From the NCBI GenBank assembly GCA_028278225.1, contig JANQEU010000081.1:1-64000 (forward strand): DNA of 64,000 nucleotides, written 5' to 3'. The notes under the pieces were generated by a model. It saw only the letters and a program-made list of their open reading frames with translations, made no database searches and was not told where the DNA came from. The stretch is from Cyclobacteriaceae bacterium. Lineage in GTDB: Bacteria > Bacteroidota > Bacteroidia > Cytophagales > Cyclobacteriaceae. Below are positions 40,377-49,864 of the stretch, piece after piece (position 1 is the first letter of the stretch; each line of letters begins with the position of its first letter). Made by a program: the position numbers and the translations under genes.

Positions 40377-40880
40377 TCAAAGGGAACCTGTAGCCTTGAT
40401 TTTTTCTACTATACTTCCAAGGTCCTCTTCTTGTGTGACGATTATGCTGGCTTCTTCGTAAAATGACTTTCTGGAAATATAAAGGTTCCTGAGATTACCG
40501 GAAAGATCCCCACTTTGGAGTAGTGGCCTGTCATCATTTTCCAGGAGTCTCAATTCCAAACCCTCAACCGGAACATCTACAAACACAGTCTTACCGGACT
40601 TTTTCATGAAGTCCATATTATCATAAAAACAGGGTGTCCCACCACCACATGCAAGTACCATTTCCTGTTTTTCAGAGATGATCCTGTGGAGAGACTCACG
40701 CTCAATTTTCCTGAAATAATCTTCACCCTCTTTCTCAAAAATATTGGGGATGGATCTTTGTTCGGCATTTACGATAATATCATCCAGATCAAAGAAGGGT
40801 ATATGGATCTTTTCCGCAATTTGCCGGCCCAATGTGCTTTTGCCGGCGCCCGGCATTCCAATCAAGAAGATCCTGTTCAC
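40377..40880 (-). CDS. aroK: Shikimate kinase
   Basis: A 167-aa P-loop kinase for the fifth step of the chorismate pathway. The Walker A is GMPGAGKSTLGRQIAEK. DLDDIIV carries the shikimate-binding Asp, FRKIERESLH the conserved Arg/Glu, and LACGGGTPCF the Walker B-like GGG. NDDRPLL is the lid region. It overlaps the upstream DoxX-like gene by 4 nt, so the two are translationally coupled. Confidence 0.95.
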   Translation of the reverse strand: MNRIFLIGMPGAGKSTLGRQIAEKIHIPFFDLDDIIVNAEQRSIPNIFEKEGEDYFRKIERESLHRIISEKQEMVLACGGGTPCFYDNMDFMKKSGKTVFVDVPVEGLELRLLENDDRPLLQSGDLSGNLRNLYISRKSFYEEASIIVTQEEDLGSIVEKIKATGSL

Positions 40881-41965
40881 GGTAATAACCTGGCCACCTC
40901 TGAGCGTGAGGGTACGTCATTATGATGCCATTTGCCAAGAACAGTTCCATTATTGAGCAACAAAATACCCGGAGATGAGCGGATAATTGCTTTTGAGACT
41001 GTGGCATCCACATAGTAATAGGGAACGTCCCATCCTGCTCCTTTCGCGAAAGCCTCATATTCATCTCCTGATGATGAGGTGAGGGACCAGACCTCCAGAT
41101 TACGGAGTCCGCTTATGAGGTCCCGGATCTGGTCATTCCGTTTTGTGGTTGTTTTGTCAATGCTATGCGTAATGAGCAGAAGCTTCTGACCCTGCAACAT
41201 CTCATCTGTGTATTCGCCCTCATCATTCCAAACTGCAAGATCTGTGATTTTTGGCTGGACTTCAGGGTTCAATACGTTCATCGCCTTAAACGTATAAGAT
41301 TTATCCGATGGGTATTGCTCAAAGGAATACTCTTTTCCGTCCTTTTCCATCACGTACTCATATTTCAATTCCCCTGATGGCAGCATCAATTCCGGAATGT
41401 TATTGCCAATAGCATATGAACGGAAATCAATAAACGGAAGATGCCGGATAGCATATGTGGCAATAAGTATGAAAATAAGTGTATCAGCAGCCATAGCGAT
41501 GTGACTGATCCGGATTGGAAGGATCGGGGAATATGTGTCCCGTTTCCAGAATATCACCACAATTAAGATCAAAAGGATGACATCCTTGTAAAATGATTGC
41601 CAGGGAGTGAGCTTGATGGCGTCGCCAAAACATCCGCAGTCTGTCACTTTATTGAAATAGGCAGAATAGAATGTGAGAAAAGTGAAGAATACAATAAGCA
41701 CGAGCATGGCCCATGCAGTGATCCTCATCTGGTACCCGATCAGAAGGGCAACACCCAGTACCACCTCCAGGACACTCAGGACCACAGATAAAAATAACAC
41801 TCCCGGTATGAACCATTCGAAGAAAGGGGCAAAATCATAAGCAAATACCTGGAAATACTCCTCAAGCTTGATGGCGGTACCTACAGGATCATTTACTTTG
41901 ATGAGACCTGAGAAGATAAATAAAACGCCTACGAAAATTCTTGCTGCTTCTTTAATGATATTCAT
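40877..41965 (-). CDS. DoxX-like membrane protein of the BT_3928 type with C-terminal thioredoxin-like part
   Basis: A 362-aa protein. Four N-terminal hydrophobic helices include FVGVLFIFSGLIKVNDPVGT and the Cys motif VTDCGCFGDAIKLTPWQ, shared with MauE/DoxX-type proteins. A periplasmic domain (~200-362) has the shape of a thioredoxin-like fold (KLLLITHSIDKTTTKRNDQI, SPGILLLNNGTVLGKWHHND) but no CxxC. The family is annotated BT_3928 in Bacteroidota, with no established function. A thiol-redox or quinone-linked role is possible. It is divergent from folP. Confidence 0.82.
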   Translation of the reverse strand: MNIIKEAARIFVGVLFIFSGLIKVNDPVGTAIKLEEYFQVFAYDFAPFFEWFIPGVLFLSVVLSVLEVVLGVALLIGYQMRITAWAMLVLIVFFTFLTFYSAYFNKVTDCGCFGDAIKLTPWQSFYKDVILLILIVVIFWKRDTYSPILPIRISHIAMAADTLIFILIATYAIRHLPFIDFRSYAIGNNIPELMLPSGELKYEYVMEKDGKEYSFEQYPSDKSYTFKAMNVLNPEVQPKITDLAVWNDEGEYTDEMLQGQKLLLITHSIDKTTTKRNDQIRDLISGLRNLEVWSLTSSSGDEYEAFAKGAGWDVPYYYVDATVSKAIIRSSPGILLLNNGTVLGKWHHNDVPSRSEVARLLP

Positions 41966-42103
41966 TCTTCACTCGACTTTATAAGACAGAAAACCGCATA
42001 ATTGATCATAACCAGGTAATTGGCCCCGATGCCTTCGGACATTGTTGTTTTCCCCGGGTTATTTTCAATTCCTCTGACACGCATTAATTTCATTAGTATA
42101 AGT

Positions 42104-42116
42104 GGCTAAATTAGCC
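42104..42116. promoter_or_regulatory. Short perfect dyad upstream of folP
   Basis: GGCTAA-A-TTAGCC, a 6-bp perfect inverted repeat, lies 25 nt before the preferred folP start and within the region divergent from the DoxX-like gene. It could be a repressor half-site pair; no other support. Confidence 0.25.
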
Positions 42117-42140
42117 ATTTCACATGCAAATCTAATACAA

Positions 42141-42983
42141 TTGAAAAGTCTGAAATCCATAAATGTCGGAGGTGATCTGATCACATTTGACACTCCAAAG
42201 GTGATGGGCATAATTAACATTACCCCTGATTCTTTTTACCAGGGTAGCAGGACTCGGAAATTGGATGAAATCCTCCAAAGAGCTCATCAAATGGTGGATG
42301 AGGGGGCGTTTTTTCTGGATGTGGGTGGTTATTCTTCCAGGCCTGGTGCAGAGGACATTCCGGTTGCCGAGGAAATATCCAGGATCAAAGAACCAATAAC
42401 TCAAATCCGGAATGAACTGCCTTCGGTGGTCATTTCGGTTGACACTTTCAGGGTTGAGGTTGCACAAGAAGCCCTGATGGCAGGAGCAAACATCGTGAAT
42501 GACATATCCGGGGGTAAACTGGATGAGAATATGGTCAGTTTTATCACTGAAAATAAAATCCCCTACATCGCTATGCATATGAAGGGATCACCCCGGACAA
42601 TGATGGAAATGACTGAATATGAAGACCTGCCGGGGGAAATCATTTATTATTTTTCCGAGCTGATGGACAGGTTGGTTCAGAAAGGATTTGGTGACCTGAT
42701 CGTTGATCCTGGTTTTGGCTTTGCCAAGAATGTGGACCAGAGTTTTGAATTGCTGAATGTGCTGGAACTGCTGCAGACACTTAACAAACCGATTATGGTT
42801 GGTTTGTCCCGCAAATCCATGATTTATAAAACACTGGGGGTTGCACCGGAAAATGCACTTAATGGTACAAGCGTATTAAATGCATTAGCTTTGTACAAGG
42901 GGGCTGATATACTGAGAGTGCATGATGTAAAGCCTGCTGCCGAGGCAATTCGGCTGGTTCAAAAAATGAGAGAGAAAGCTTGA
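42141..42983 (+). CDS. folP: Dihydropteroate synthase
   Basis: A 280-aa TIM-barrel enzyme joining p-aminobenzoate to dihydropterin pyrophosphate in folate synthesis. KVMGIINITPDSFYQGSRTR is the DHPS signature 1. DVGGYSSRPGAEDIPVAEE, VSVDTFRVEVAQEALMAGAN and NDISGGKLDENM are the pterin-binding segments, and GLSRKSMIYKTLG the later loop. I prefer TTG 42141, which puts the start at SLKSINVGGDLITF as in other family members. GTG 42102 would add 13 residues. It overlaps dacA by 4 nt. Confidence 0.93.
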   Translation: MKSLKSINVGGDLITFDTPKVMGIINITPDSFYQGSRTRKLDEILQRAHQMVDEGAFFLDVGGYSSRPGAEDIPVAEEISRIKEPITQIRNELPSVVISVDTFRVEVAQEALMAGANIVNDISGGKLDENMVSFITENKIPYIAMHMKGSPRTMMEMTEYEDLPGEIIYYFSELMDRLVQKGFGDLIVDPGFGFAKNVDQSFELLNVLELLQTLNKPIMVGLSRKSMIYKTLGVAPENALNGTSVLNALALYKGADILRVHDVKPAAEAIRLVQKMREKA

Positions 42984-43849
42984 TATTAGGGTTTACCATA
43001 GGATTTCTGGATATAAAATGGGTAGATATACTGGATGTCATTTTTGTGACCATACTATTATTTAATGTCTACAAGCTGATCCGCGGCAGTATCGCCATTA
43101 AGGTCTTTCTGGGATTCCTGTTCCTTTATCTTGCATATTTACTTGTTAAGGCTGCCAATATGGAGTTGCTTACTTCCATATTAGGACAGTTTATGGGAGT
43201 TGGTGTTCTTGCCGTTATCATCCTGTTCCAGCAGGAAATAAGAAAATTTCTTCTTATCCTTGGTAGGACAACCGCCTTTAACGAAGGTAATCTGATAAGG
43301 AATGTTAGATTCTGGTCCACAAACGGCAGCCTGAGAACCGCAGAAGTCAATCCGATCATTGATGCTGCCAAGACCCTGGGAGGATCGAATACGGGAGCAT
43401 TGATCGTCCTTTCCAAAAATTCGGAGTTAAAATTCTATGCGGATTCAGGTGATCGCATGGATTCACTGTTATCCAAGAGGCTGTTGTTGTCAATATTTAA
43501 CAAATACAGCCCCCTGCATGACGGTGCCGTGATCGTTTACAACAACAGAATTGTCGCGGCCCGGTGCATTTTACCAGTTACGGAACGCGACGATATAAAT
43601 CCAAGTTTCGGATTGCGGCACAGGGCGGCAATAGGAATGTCTGAAGCAACGGATGTATTGATCATTGTGGTCTCGGAGGAAACCGGCCAGATATCCGTGG
43701 CAACGAACGGAGGAATATCCACCAATCTGTCTCCAAAAGAACTACGGGCGGCGATCAATGACTACTTGTTTGAAGAACAAATTGACAATACATCCATTCT
43801 CGACAAAGTGAAATCAGAGGAATCCCGGGAAGAAGAAAAGTCTAGCTGA
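42980..43849 (+). CDS. dacA: Diadenylate cyclase, CdaA type
   Basis: A 289-aa membrane protein making cyclic di-AMP from two ATP. Three N-terminal helices ([57 protein letters not shown]) precede the DAC domain with the DGA motif ([14 protein letters not shown]) and RHR motif ([16 protein letters not shown]). It has a TTG start overlapping the folP stop, and the folP-dacA link is common in this phylum. The 3' end overlaps the convergent kbl by 8 nt. Confidence 0.95.
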   Translation: MILGFTIGFLDIKWVDILDVIFVTILLFNVYKLIRGSIAIKVFLGFLFLYLAYLLVKAANMELLTSILGQFMGVGVLAVIILFQQEIRKFLLILGRTTAFNEGNLIRNVRFWSTNGSLRTAEVNPIIDAAKTLGGSNTGALIVLSKNSELKFYADSGDRMDSLLSKRLLLSIFNKYSPLHDGAVIVYNNRIVAARCILPVTERDDINPSFGLRHRAAIGMSEATDVLIIVVSEETGQISVATNGGISTNLSPKELRAAINDYLFEEQIDNTSILDKVKSEESREEEKSS

Positions 43850-45032
43850 TCACCTCAAGTTCCCTTCCCACTTCCGTGAATGCTTTAATAGCCTTGTCCA
43901 AGTGCTCTTTTTCATGTACTGCTGAGATCTGTACGCGGATCCGTGCCTGACCTTTGGGAACTACCGGATAATAGAATCCGATAACATAAATTCCTTTCTC
44001 CAAAAGCTTTTCTGCCATTTGCTGGGAGAGGACGGCATCATAAAGCATGATGGGAACTATGGGGTGATCGCCGGGCTTTATATCGAACCCGGCCCTGGTC
44101 ATACTTTCCCTGAAATATTTTGTGTTCGATTCCAACTTGTCACGTAGCTCGGTAGTTTCGCTTAGCATATCAATTACGGCAATGGAAGCACCCGTGATCG
44201 AAGGCGCCAGTGTATTTGAAAAGAGATATGGCCTGGACCTTTGGCGTAAAATATCGATTATTTCCTTGCGTCCAGAGGTGAAACCTCCGGAGGCTCCGCC
44301 AAGTGCTTTACCAAGAGTGCCGGTGATGACATCCAGGCGATCTATAACATTTCTGTATTCGTGTACGCCCCGTCCCGTCTTGCCCATAAACCCGGTTGAG
44401 TGGCATTCGTCTGAAACAACTACGGCATCATACTTTTCAGCCAGATCACAGATTTTATCTAATTGAGCAATAGTGCCGTCCATTGAAAAAACCCCATCGG
44501 TTACAATCATCTTACACTTGGCAGCAGAAGCTTCCTTGAGTTTAGCTTCGAGATCTTCCATATCATTGTGGTTATACCTGAACCTTTGCGCTTTGCAAAG
44601 CCTTACTCCGTCAATGATCGAAGCGTGATTGAGTGCATCTGAAATAATTGCATCTTCAGGACCCAGAAGAGGTTCGAATAAGCCTCCGTTAGCATCAAAA
44701 GCCGCAGCATAGAGAATGGTATCTTCCATACCGAGAAAATCGGATATCTTTTTCTCCAGTTTCTTGTGAATATCCTGAGTACCACAGATAAATCTCACAG
44801 ATGACATGCCGTATCCATGCGTATCAATAGCATCTTTCGCGGCATCAATAACTTTAGGGTGTGAGGAAAGGCCCAGATAATTATTAGCGCAAAAGTTTAC
44901 GACTTCTTTTCCATCGGTAAGCCGGATTACAGCATCCTGGGGTGTGGAGATATATCTTTCGCTTTTATATAGACCGGCTTCTTTAATTCCGTCAATTTCC
45001 TTTTCAAGTTTGGTTTTCAGTGTGTCGTACAT
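43842..45032 (-). CDS. kbl: Glycine C-acetyltransferase (2-amino-3-ketobutyrate CoA ligase)
   Basis: A 396-aa PLP enzyme of the alpha-oxoamine synthase family. [20 protein letters not shown] is the KBL-type N-terminus. [20 protein letters not shown] holds the cofactor Asp/His, and [20 protein letters not shown] the Schiff-base Lys. It cleaves 2-amino-3-ketobutyrate with CoA into glycine and acetyl-CoA. The threonine dehydrogenase gene lies 330 nt away on the other strand, completing the pathway. A small gene sits immediately upstream (1 nt gap). Confidence 0.93.
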   Translation of the reverse strand: MYDTLKTKLEKEIDGIKEAGLYKSERYISTPQDAVIRLTDGKEVVNFCANNYLGLSSHPKVIDAAKDAIDTHGYGMSSVRFICGTQDIHKKLEKKISDFLGMEDTILYAAAFDANGGLFEPLLGPEDAIISDALNHASIIDGVRLCKAQRFRYNHNDMEDLEAKLKEASAAKCKMIVTDGVFSMDGTIAQLDKICDLAEKYDAVVVSDECHSTGFMGKTGRGVHEYRNVIDRLDVITGTLGKALGGASGGFTSGRKEIIDILRQRSRPYLFSNTLAPSITGASIAVIDMLSETTELRDKLESNTKYFRESMTRAGFDIKPGDHPIVPIMLYDAVLSQQMAEKLLEKGIYVIGFYYPVVPKGQARIRVQISAVHEKEHLDKAIKAFTEVGRELEVIS

Positions 45033-45033
45033 G

Positions 45034-45285
45034 TCATTTTTTTATTCTTGGTACTATTTTAGGTTTGATGTGTTGTTTAGCTTTTGGTTTTTCATCCGCA
45101 CGCTCTGATTTTAAAGGATAAGTTCTCCTGATCTCATTTATGAGGAACAACTTCTGAGCAGTGAAACTATTGGGGTGGACCTGACTGAACAAGTCCGAAA
45201 ACTCGGTGTATCGACTTTCATCATGCTCTTTAAAGCTTTTCCAGTCAATTTTTTTGCTAGTCAAATACTCGTTAAATTCTGTCAT
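45034..45285 (-). CDS. Small uncharacterised protein between kbl and tdh
   Basis: An 83-aa protein starting [18 protein letters not shown], continuing [20 protein letters not shown] and ending in a very basic tail ([18 protein letters not shown]). The frame stays open further upstream, but the ATG at 45285 is preferred because the longer version would overlap the divergent tdh. A TAAATTTG box on the minus strand (45301-45294) is 8 nt upstream. The C-terminus suggests nucleic-acid or ribosome binding. It is probably transcribed together with kbl (1 nt gap). I do not recognise the family. Confidence 0.65.
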   Translation of the reverse strand: MTEFNEYLTSKKIDWKSFKEHDESRYTEFSDLFSQVHPNSFTAQKLFLINEIRRTYPLKSERADEKPKAKQHIKPKIVPRIKK

Positions 45286-45364
45286 CAGGAATGCAAATTT
45301 ATGATATGCATAAATAATAATTACGTTACTATTTTTACCACCCCAAAGATGTACGACATAACCC

Positions 45365-46309
45365 ATGAATAAAATACTTGTAGTTGGTGCCGGGGGTCAG
45401 TTAGGCATTGAATTGGTTGAAGGTTTGAGGCAGCTACACGGTGCTGAAAATACCATAGCCTCCGATTTGAAGCCATTTGAAGAGACGCAATTACCTGAAC
45501 CCTACATAACACTCGATGCGACAGATGCGACAGCGGTCAAAGGAATAATTGAAGAGCATAATGTCACACAGATCTATCACCTGGCGGCTATACTTTCAGC
45601 CAAGGGTGAAAAGAATCCTCTTTTGGCGTGGGACATCAATATGAGAAGCCTGCTGACCATACTGGAGGTAGGTAAGATGGAAAAGGTGGAAAAAATATTT
45701 TGGCCCAGCTCTATCGCTGTATTTGGCCCGGACACGCCTAAAACAAAAACTCCGCAAACAACGACAATGAACCCTAACACCGTCTACGGGATCAGTAAGT
45801 TGGCAGGAGAACAGTGGTGTGAGTACTATTTCCGGAAATTTGGAGTTGACATCAGGAGCCTGAGATACCCGGGGCTCATCGGGTATAAAACGTTACCCGG
45901 TGGAGGGACGACCGATTATGCTGTTGATATATACCACAAGGCCATTAAAGGTGAAGTATTTAACTGTTTCCTTGATAAAGACACAAGGTTGCCCATGATG
46001 TACATGAAGGATGCCGTGAAAGCCACCATTGATTTGATGCAGGCCCCTTCTGACCGGTTAACCGTAAGGTCAAGCTACAATGTAGCGGGAATGAGTTTCA
46101 CCCCACAGGAGATCTTTCAATCCGTGAGAAGTCACTTTCCCGATTTTCAGATCGTTTATGATCCTGATTATCGCCAGAATATTGCCGAAAGCTGGCCGGA
46201 AAGCATTGACGACAGTACGGCAAGATCAGATTGGGGTTGGGAGCACAACTATGACCTTAACTCTATGACTGAGGACATTTTGTCCCATCTCTCCCAACTG
46301 CTGTCCTAA
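45365..46309 (+). CDS. L-threonine 3-dehydrogenase, SDR (epimerase-like) type
   Basis: A 314-aa NAD-dependent extended SDR. KILVVGAGGQLGIELVEGLR is the dinucleotide fold, WPSSIAVFGPDTPKTKTPQT the Ser/Thr region, and TVYGISKLAGEQWCEYYFRK the catalytic YxxxK. RYPGLIGYKTLPGGGTTDYA and WPESIDDSTARSDWGW are typical of the SDR-type threonine dehydrogenase. It oxidises threonine to 2-amino-3-ketobutyrate, the substrate of Kbl encoded divergently nearby. Some UDP-sugar epimerases look similar, but the neighbour supports this call. Confidence 0.88.
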   Translation: MNKILVVGAGGQLGIELVEGLRQLHGAENTIASDLKPFEETQLPEPYITLDATDATAVKGIIEEHNVTQIYHLAAILSAKGEKNPLLAWDINMRSLLTILEVGKMEKVEKIFWPSSIAVFGPDTPKTKTPQTTTMNPNTVYGISKLAGEQWCEYYFRKFGVDIRSLRYPGLIGYKTLPGGGTTDYAVDIYHKAIKGEVFNCFLDKDTRLPMMYMKDAVKATIDLMQAPSDRLTVRSSYNVAGMSFTPQEIFQSVRSHFPDFQIVYDPDYRQNIAESWPESIDDSTARSDWGWEHNYDLNSMTEDILSHLSQLLS

Positions 46310-46409
46310 CATTATTATTGAGAAAAATCAGGGAGGATTTTCAAGGTAAAGTTTGACTATATCTGAATTTTGATATTTCTTTCACCTTACAACCAAAAGC
46401 TGGACACAG

Positions 46410-47195
46410 ATGTCAGATTTTCAGAACCTGCTGCTTTCCACCTCAGGAAATATACTAAACATCACCATAAACCGGGAAAGCAAACTAAATGCTCTGAACC
46501 AGGCTACGATGCTGGAACTCAGGCAAGTCATTCAGTCAATCTATGAGGATACGGATATTCGCGGTGTAATTCTGACCGGTGCCGGTGAGAAAGCATTTGT
46601 AGCTGGAGCGGATATTTCGGAATTCACGGATCTGAACGAGATGAATGCGCGGAAATTTTCGGAGGATGGACAGGAAATTTTTGACCTGATTGAAAATTGC
46701 CATACACCAATAATTGCAGTTGTAAACGGGTTTGCATTGGGAGGTGGAAGTGAATTGGCGATGGCATGCCATATGAGAGTGGCGACCGAAGATGCGAAAT
46801 TTGGGCAGCCGGAAGTAAATCTGGGGATCATACCGGGGTATGGCGGGACGCAGCGACTCACACAACTTATCGGCAAAGGTCGGGCCTTTGAATTCACCAT
46901 GACGGCTGAGATGATCGATGCAAGAACGGCCCTTGCCTGGGGATTGGTAAACCATGTAGCCGAGACAAAGGACAAAGCCATTGAGATCGCGACCTCAATC
47001 CTGTCTAAAATTGCCTCCAAAGCACCTATTGCGATTGAACTGGCAGTTGAATGCATTAATGCGGTTTTCAAACACGATGAGAATGGGTATCAGACTGAGG
47101 CAAATGCCTTTGCCAAGTGCTGCGGCACGGAGGATTTTAAAGAGGGTGCAGCGGCATTTCTGGAGAAAAGAGCTCCGGAATTCAAAGGTCACTAA
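46410..47195 (+). CDS. Enoyl-CoA hydratase/isomerase family protein
   Basis: A 261-aa crotonase-fold protein. GEKAFVAGADISEFTDL forms part of the CoA site/oxyanion hole. VNGFALGGGSELAMACHMRV has the second oxyanion Gly and an active-site Glu (GSELA). PEVNLGIIPGYGGTQRLTQL has the second Glu region (PE) of true hydratases. It is a single gene without other beta-oxidation genes nearby, so the pathway is open. It starts about 100 nt after tdh. Confidence 0.92.
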   Translation: MSDFQNLLLSTSGNILNITINRESKLNALNQATMLELRQVIQSIYEDTDIRGVILTGAGEKAFVAGADISEFTDLNEMNARKFSEDGQEIFDLIENCHTPIIAVVNGFALGGGSELAMACHMRVATEDAKFGQPEVNLGIIPGYGGTQRLTQLIGKGRAFEFTMTAEMIDARTALAWGLVNHVAETKDKAIEIATSILSKIASKAPIAIELAVECINAVFKHDENGYQTEANAFAKCCGTEDFKEGAAAFLEKRAPEFKGH

Positions 47196-47304
47196 GTTCT
47201 GAATGGTATACTGATAGCAGGATTTAAGGTCCAATACAAAATTCCTCCTGAATATCGTTATTTTTGTGGTTTGTAAGCAAAACGAATTTTACATGTAGTT
47301 GTAT

Positions 47305-47349
47305 CCTGCCGTTTGATCTGAAGCGGGATGACGTTCAGGATCAGGCAGG
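47305..47349. repeat. Imperfect palindrome between the hydratase and TPR genes
   Basis: CCTGCC (47305) and GGCAGG (ending 47349) are exact reverse complements. Inside, TGATC-TGA and TCA-GATCA extend the pairing with small bulges. It looks like a solitary REP-like or transcript-end hairpin in a 223-bp gap. A TATTTTTG box at 47259-47266 and a 16-bp near-identical direct repeat (47199-47214, 47403-47418) are in the same gap. Confidence 0.4.
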
Positions 47350-47418
47350 GAACAATCAGGGATAAACTACGTTAACATCTTCTCAGAATACAGTACGAAA
47401 AGCTGAATGGTTTACTGA

Positions 47419-49140
47419 ATGATATTTAGAATTCTCTTATTTATATCAATATCATTTTTGGTTCCGGACATTTCGGCGCAGAAGCGCAAAAAGGAAAAGG
47501 ATGTTCCGCCGGCGTTCGGATTGTCCGAAGATGTCCGGATGAAGGCGGAAAGCTCTTTCATCGAAGCAGAAAAACAGCTTCTGCTGGAAAACTACACAAA
47601 GGCGTTTGACTTATTCCTGCTTGCCAATGAATTGAACCCTAATAATGCGGCGATCCACTACAAACTGTCTGAGGTAATGGTAAAAACCGGGGATTATGAG
47701 CGGGGCATTGACTACATCAGTGACGCCATTTCCCTGGATCCTGACAATAAATACTACTATATCTTCAAAGCTGATGTTCTTACTTCACAGCAAAGATTCT
47801 CGGAAGCGGTGGAGGTTTATCAGGATCTGATCGCCAGGATTCCCGGAACTGAACAATACCTCTATGATCTGGCTTCTATTTACCAATACCAGGAGAAATG
47901 GGATAAGGCTATCGAATACTATGACCGTGCCGAAGTGAAATTCGGGAAGTCGGAAGCGGTGATGTATGAAAAACAGAAGATCTACCTGAGGCAAAACAAT
48001 ATGAAGAATCTGATCGTGGAGTGGGATGAGTTCATTTTGCAAAACCCCCATGAGCCACGATATGTGCTGGAATTGTGTAATATACTGATTGCCAACAATA
48101 TGGATGAAGAAGCCGTCTTGCGGCTTGAAAAGTACAACACTGATTATCCTGATGATCCCAACTCCTATTTGTTGCTGTCCGAAATTTCCAGGAAAAACGG
48201 TGACTTTCAGCAGTCCCTCAAATACCTCAGTCGTCCGGTTTCATCTTTGCAAGTTGAGATCGGGCCGAAAATTCAACTGTTGAATAATTATCTGGCATTG
48301 TCAGAAAACTTCGAGGTACGACCGCAATTGATCACCCTGGTTGATGAGCTTGTAGAAACCCACCCTGAATCGTATGATGCCATTGCTTTTGCGGGAGATG
48401 TCTTCTTCCAGTTCCAGGAGTTGGACAGATCCCTGGTTTATTACCTGAAAGCAGTAAGTATCAGCCCAGCCAATTTTGCCGCATGGAACAACATCATTTC
48501 CATAGAATCCCAAAAAGAAGCATTTGACAGCTTGATACTCCATACGGAAAGGGCCCTCGAGTTTTTTCCGAATCAATCAATTCTATACTATTACAACGGC
48601 TGGGCGAATTATATACAAAAAAACTTCCAAAAGGCAGTCAGATCCCTTGAGCAGGGTAAAAAGTACACTTCGGACCCCGGCCTGCTGACGGTATTTTACG
48701 GACAATTAGGAGATGCCTATAACAGCTTAAAGGAATATGAGAAATCCGATGAGTCCTACGAATCAGCGCTCAAAAATGACCCGGATAATGATCACGTCTT
48801 AAATAACTATAGCTACTTTCTTTCCCTCAGAGGTTCCCAGTTGGAAAAAGCGGTTTCTATGTCAAAGAAACTTATTGAAAGAAATCCTGATAACGGAACC
48901 TATCTTGATACTTATGGATGGGTATTGTACATGACAGGCGATTACATTTCTGCCGAAAAAATATTGAAAAAAGCTTCGGAAATTGAGGAAGATGGAACGA
49001 TAATTGAACATTATGGAGATGTGTTGTTTAAATTGGGCCAGGAAATTGAGGCCGTGGAACAATGGAAAAGAGCCAAAGAGCTTGGTGGAACAACCGATGA
49101 AATTGACAGGAAGATCGCGGAAAGAATGATCTATGAGTAA
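47419..49140 (+). CDS. Exported tetratricopeptide-repeat protein
   Basis: A 573-aa protein. The signal peptide (MIFRILLFISISFLVPDISA) is followed by TPR units along the whole length, for example YTKAFDLFLLANELNPNNAA, WDKAIEYYDRAEVKFGKSEA, YEKSDESYESALKNDPDNDH and YISAEKILKKASEIEEDGTI. It probably scaffolds periplasmic or outer-membrane assemblies. It overlaps the DUF4292 lipoprotein by 8 nt. That lipoprotein in turn overlaps the EnvC-like gene, making a coupled envelope operon. The specific partner is unknown. Confidence 0.87.
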   Translation: MIFRILLFISISFLVPDISAQKRKKEKDVPPAFGLSEDVRMKAESSFIEAEKQLLLENYTKAFDLFLLANELNPNNAAIHYKLSEVMVKTGDYERGIDYISDAISLDPDNKYYYIFKADVLTSQQRFSEAVEVYQDLIARIPGTEQYLYDLASIYQYQEKWDKAIEYYDRAEVKFGKSEAVMYEKQKIYLRQNNMKNLIVEWDEFILQNPHEPRYVLELCNILIANNMDEEAVLRLEKYNTDYPDDPNSYLLLSEISRKNGDFQQSLKYLSRPVSSLQVEIGPKIQLLNNYLALSENFEVRPQLITLVDELVETHPESYDAIAFAGDVFFQFQELDRSLVYYLKAVSISPANFAAWNNIISIESQKEAFDSLILHTERALEFFPNQSILYYYNGWANYIQKNFQKAVRSLEQGKKYTSDPGLLTVFYGQLGDAYNSLKEYEKSDESYESALKNDPDNDHVLNNYSYFLSLRGSQLEKAVSMSKKLIERNPDNGTYLDTYGWVLYMTGDYISAEKILKKASEIEEDGTIIEHYGDVLFKLGQEIEAVEQWKRAKELGGTTDEIDRKIAERMIYE

Positions 49141-49864
49141 GTATATACCTATATTTCTTATACTCCTGCTGACACTTGGATCGTGCAGCAAGAGAATCAT
49201 TGGATTTAAAAAGGACCTGGAGGTAGATAGTTTTGATTTTCAGTACCTGACAGCCAGGGCGAAAATCAAATTTGAAGATGGGAAAAAAGACCTGGTCGGA
49301 AATGCCAATATCCGGGTACAAAAAGACAGTGCGATATGGGTTTCACTATCTCCGGGGATGGGTGTAGAGGTAGCCCGGATGTTGATATCAAGGGACAGTG
49401 TTTATTTCATAGACCGGATTAACAAGTCATTTTTGAAGCTCAGTTTCGAGCAAATCAGTACAGAATACGATTTCGAAATTGATTATCATCTGATAGAATC
49501 CATCATCATTGGCAACCTGATCTATCCTTATCGACGGGAAAGCCTTGTTCGTAATGAAGACGGACTGTCTTACGAACAGAACTTTGAGAACTATACTTTC
49601 AATAATTTTATTGGCAATGAAACCCGAAAACTTGAAAAGTTGGACGTGAAGGATTTGGATACCGAAAGCGCTATTTCGGTAAATTATGGTAAATTTCAAG
49701 AAGTTGGAGATGAGATTTTTCCGTTTCAGATAAACGCAACAATTGAATACCTTGCCAGTGCAAAACAAAAAACCAGTATTGTTATTGGCTTCAACAAGGC
49801 TCAGATTGGTGACAAACCTCTCAAATTTCCATTCAATGTGCCTTCCAAATACAGAGCTTTATAG
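49133..49864 (+). CDS. DUF4292 lipoprotein (LolA/LolB-like fold expected)
   Basis: A 243-aa protein with a lipoprotein leader (FLILLLTLGSCSKR, lipobox LGSC). The body, YLTARAKIKFEDGKKDLVGN, ANIRVQKDSAIWVSLSPGMG, VEVARMLISRDSVYFIDRIN, is the DUF4292 pattern. This family resembles the lipoprotein-carrier fold and is common in Bacteroidota. A role in lipoprotein or lipid handling is inferred. Translationally coupled to the TPR gene (8-nt overlap) and to the EnvC-like gene (29-nt overlap with its preferred start). Confidence 0.85.
   Translation: MSKYIPIFLILLLTLGSCSKRIIGFKKDLEVDSFDFQYLTARAKIKFEDGKKDLVGNANIRVQKDSAIWVSLSPGMGVEVARMLISRDSVYFIDRINKSFLKLSFEQISTEYDFEIDYHLIESIIIGNLIYPYRRESLVRNEDGLSYEQNFENYTFNNFIGNETRKLEKLDVKDLDTESAISVNYGKFQEVGDEIFPFQINATIEYLASAKQKTSIVIGFNKAQIGDKPLKFPFNVPSKYRAL

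Noticed and set aside
45286-45366. Longer version of the small protein upstream of kbl
   Set aside because: It would overlap the divergent tdh start, and the extra N-terminus has no leader or domain features.
46541-47071. 176-aa minus-strand ORF opposite the enoyl-CoA hydratase
   Set aside because: Shadow of a strongly conserved gene; codon pattern explained by the plus strand.
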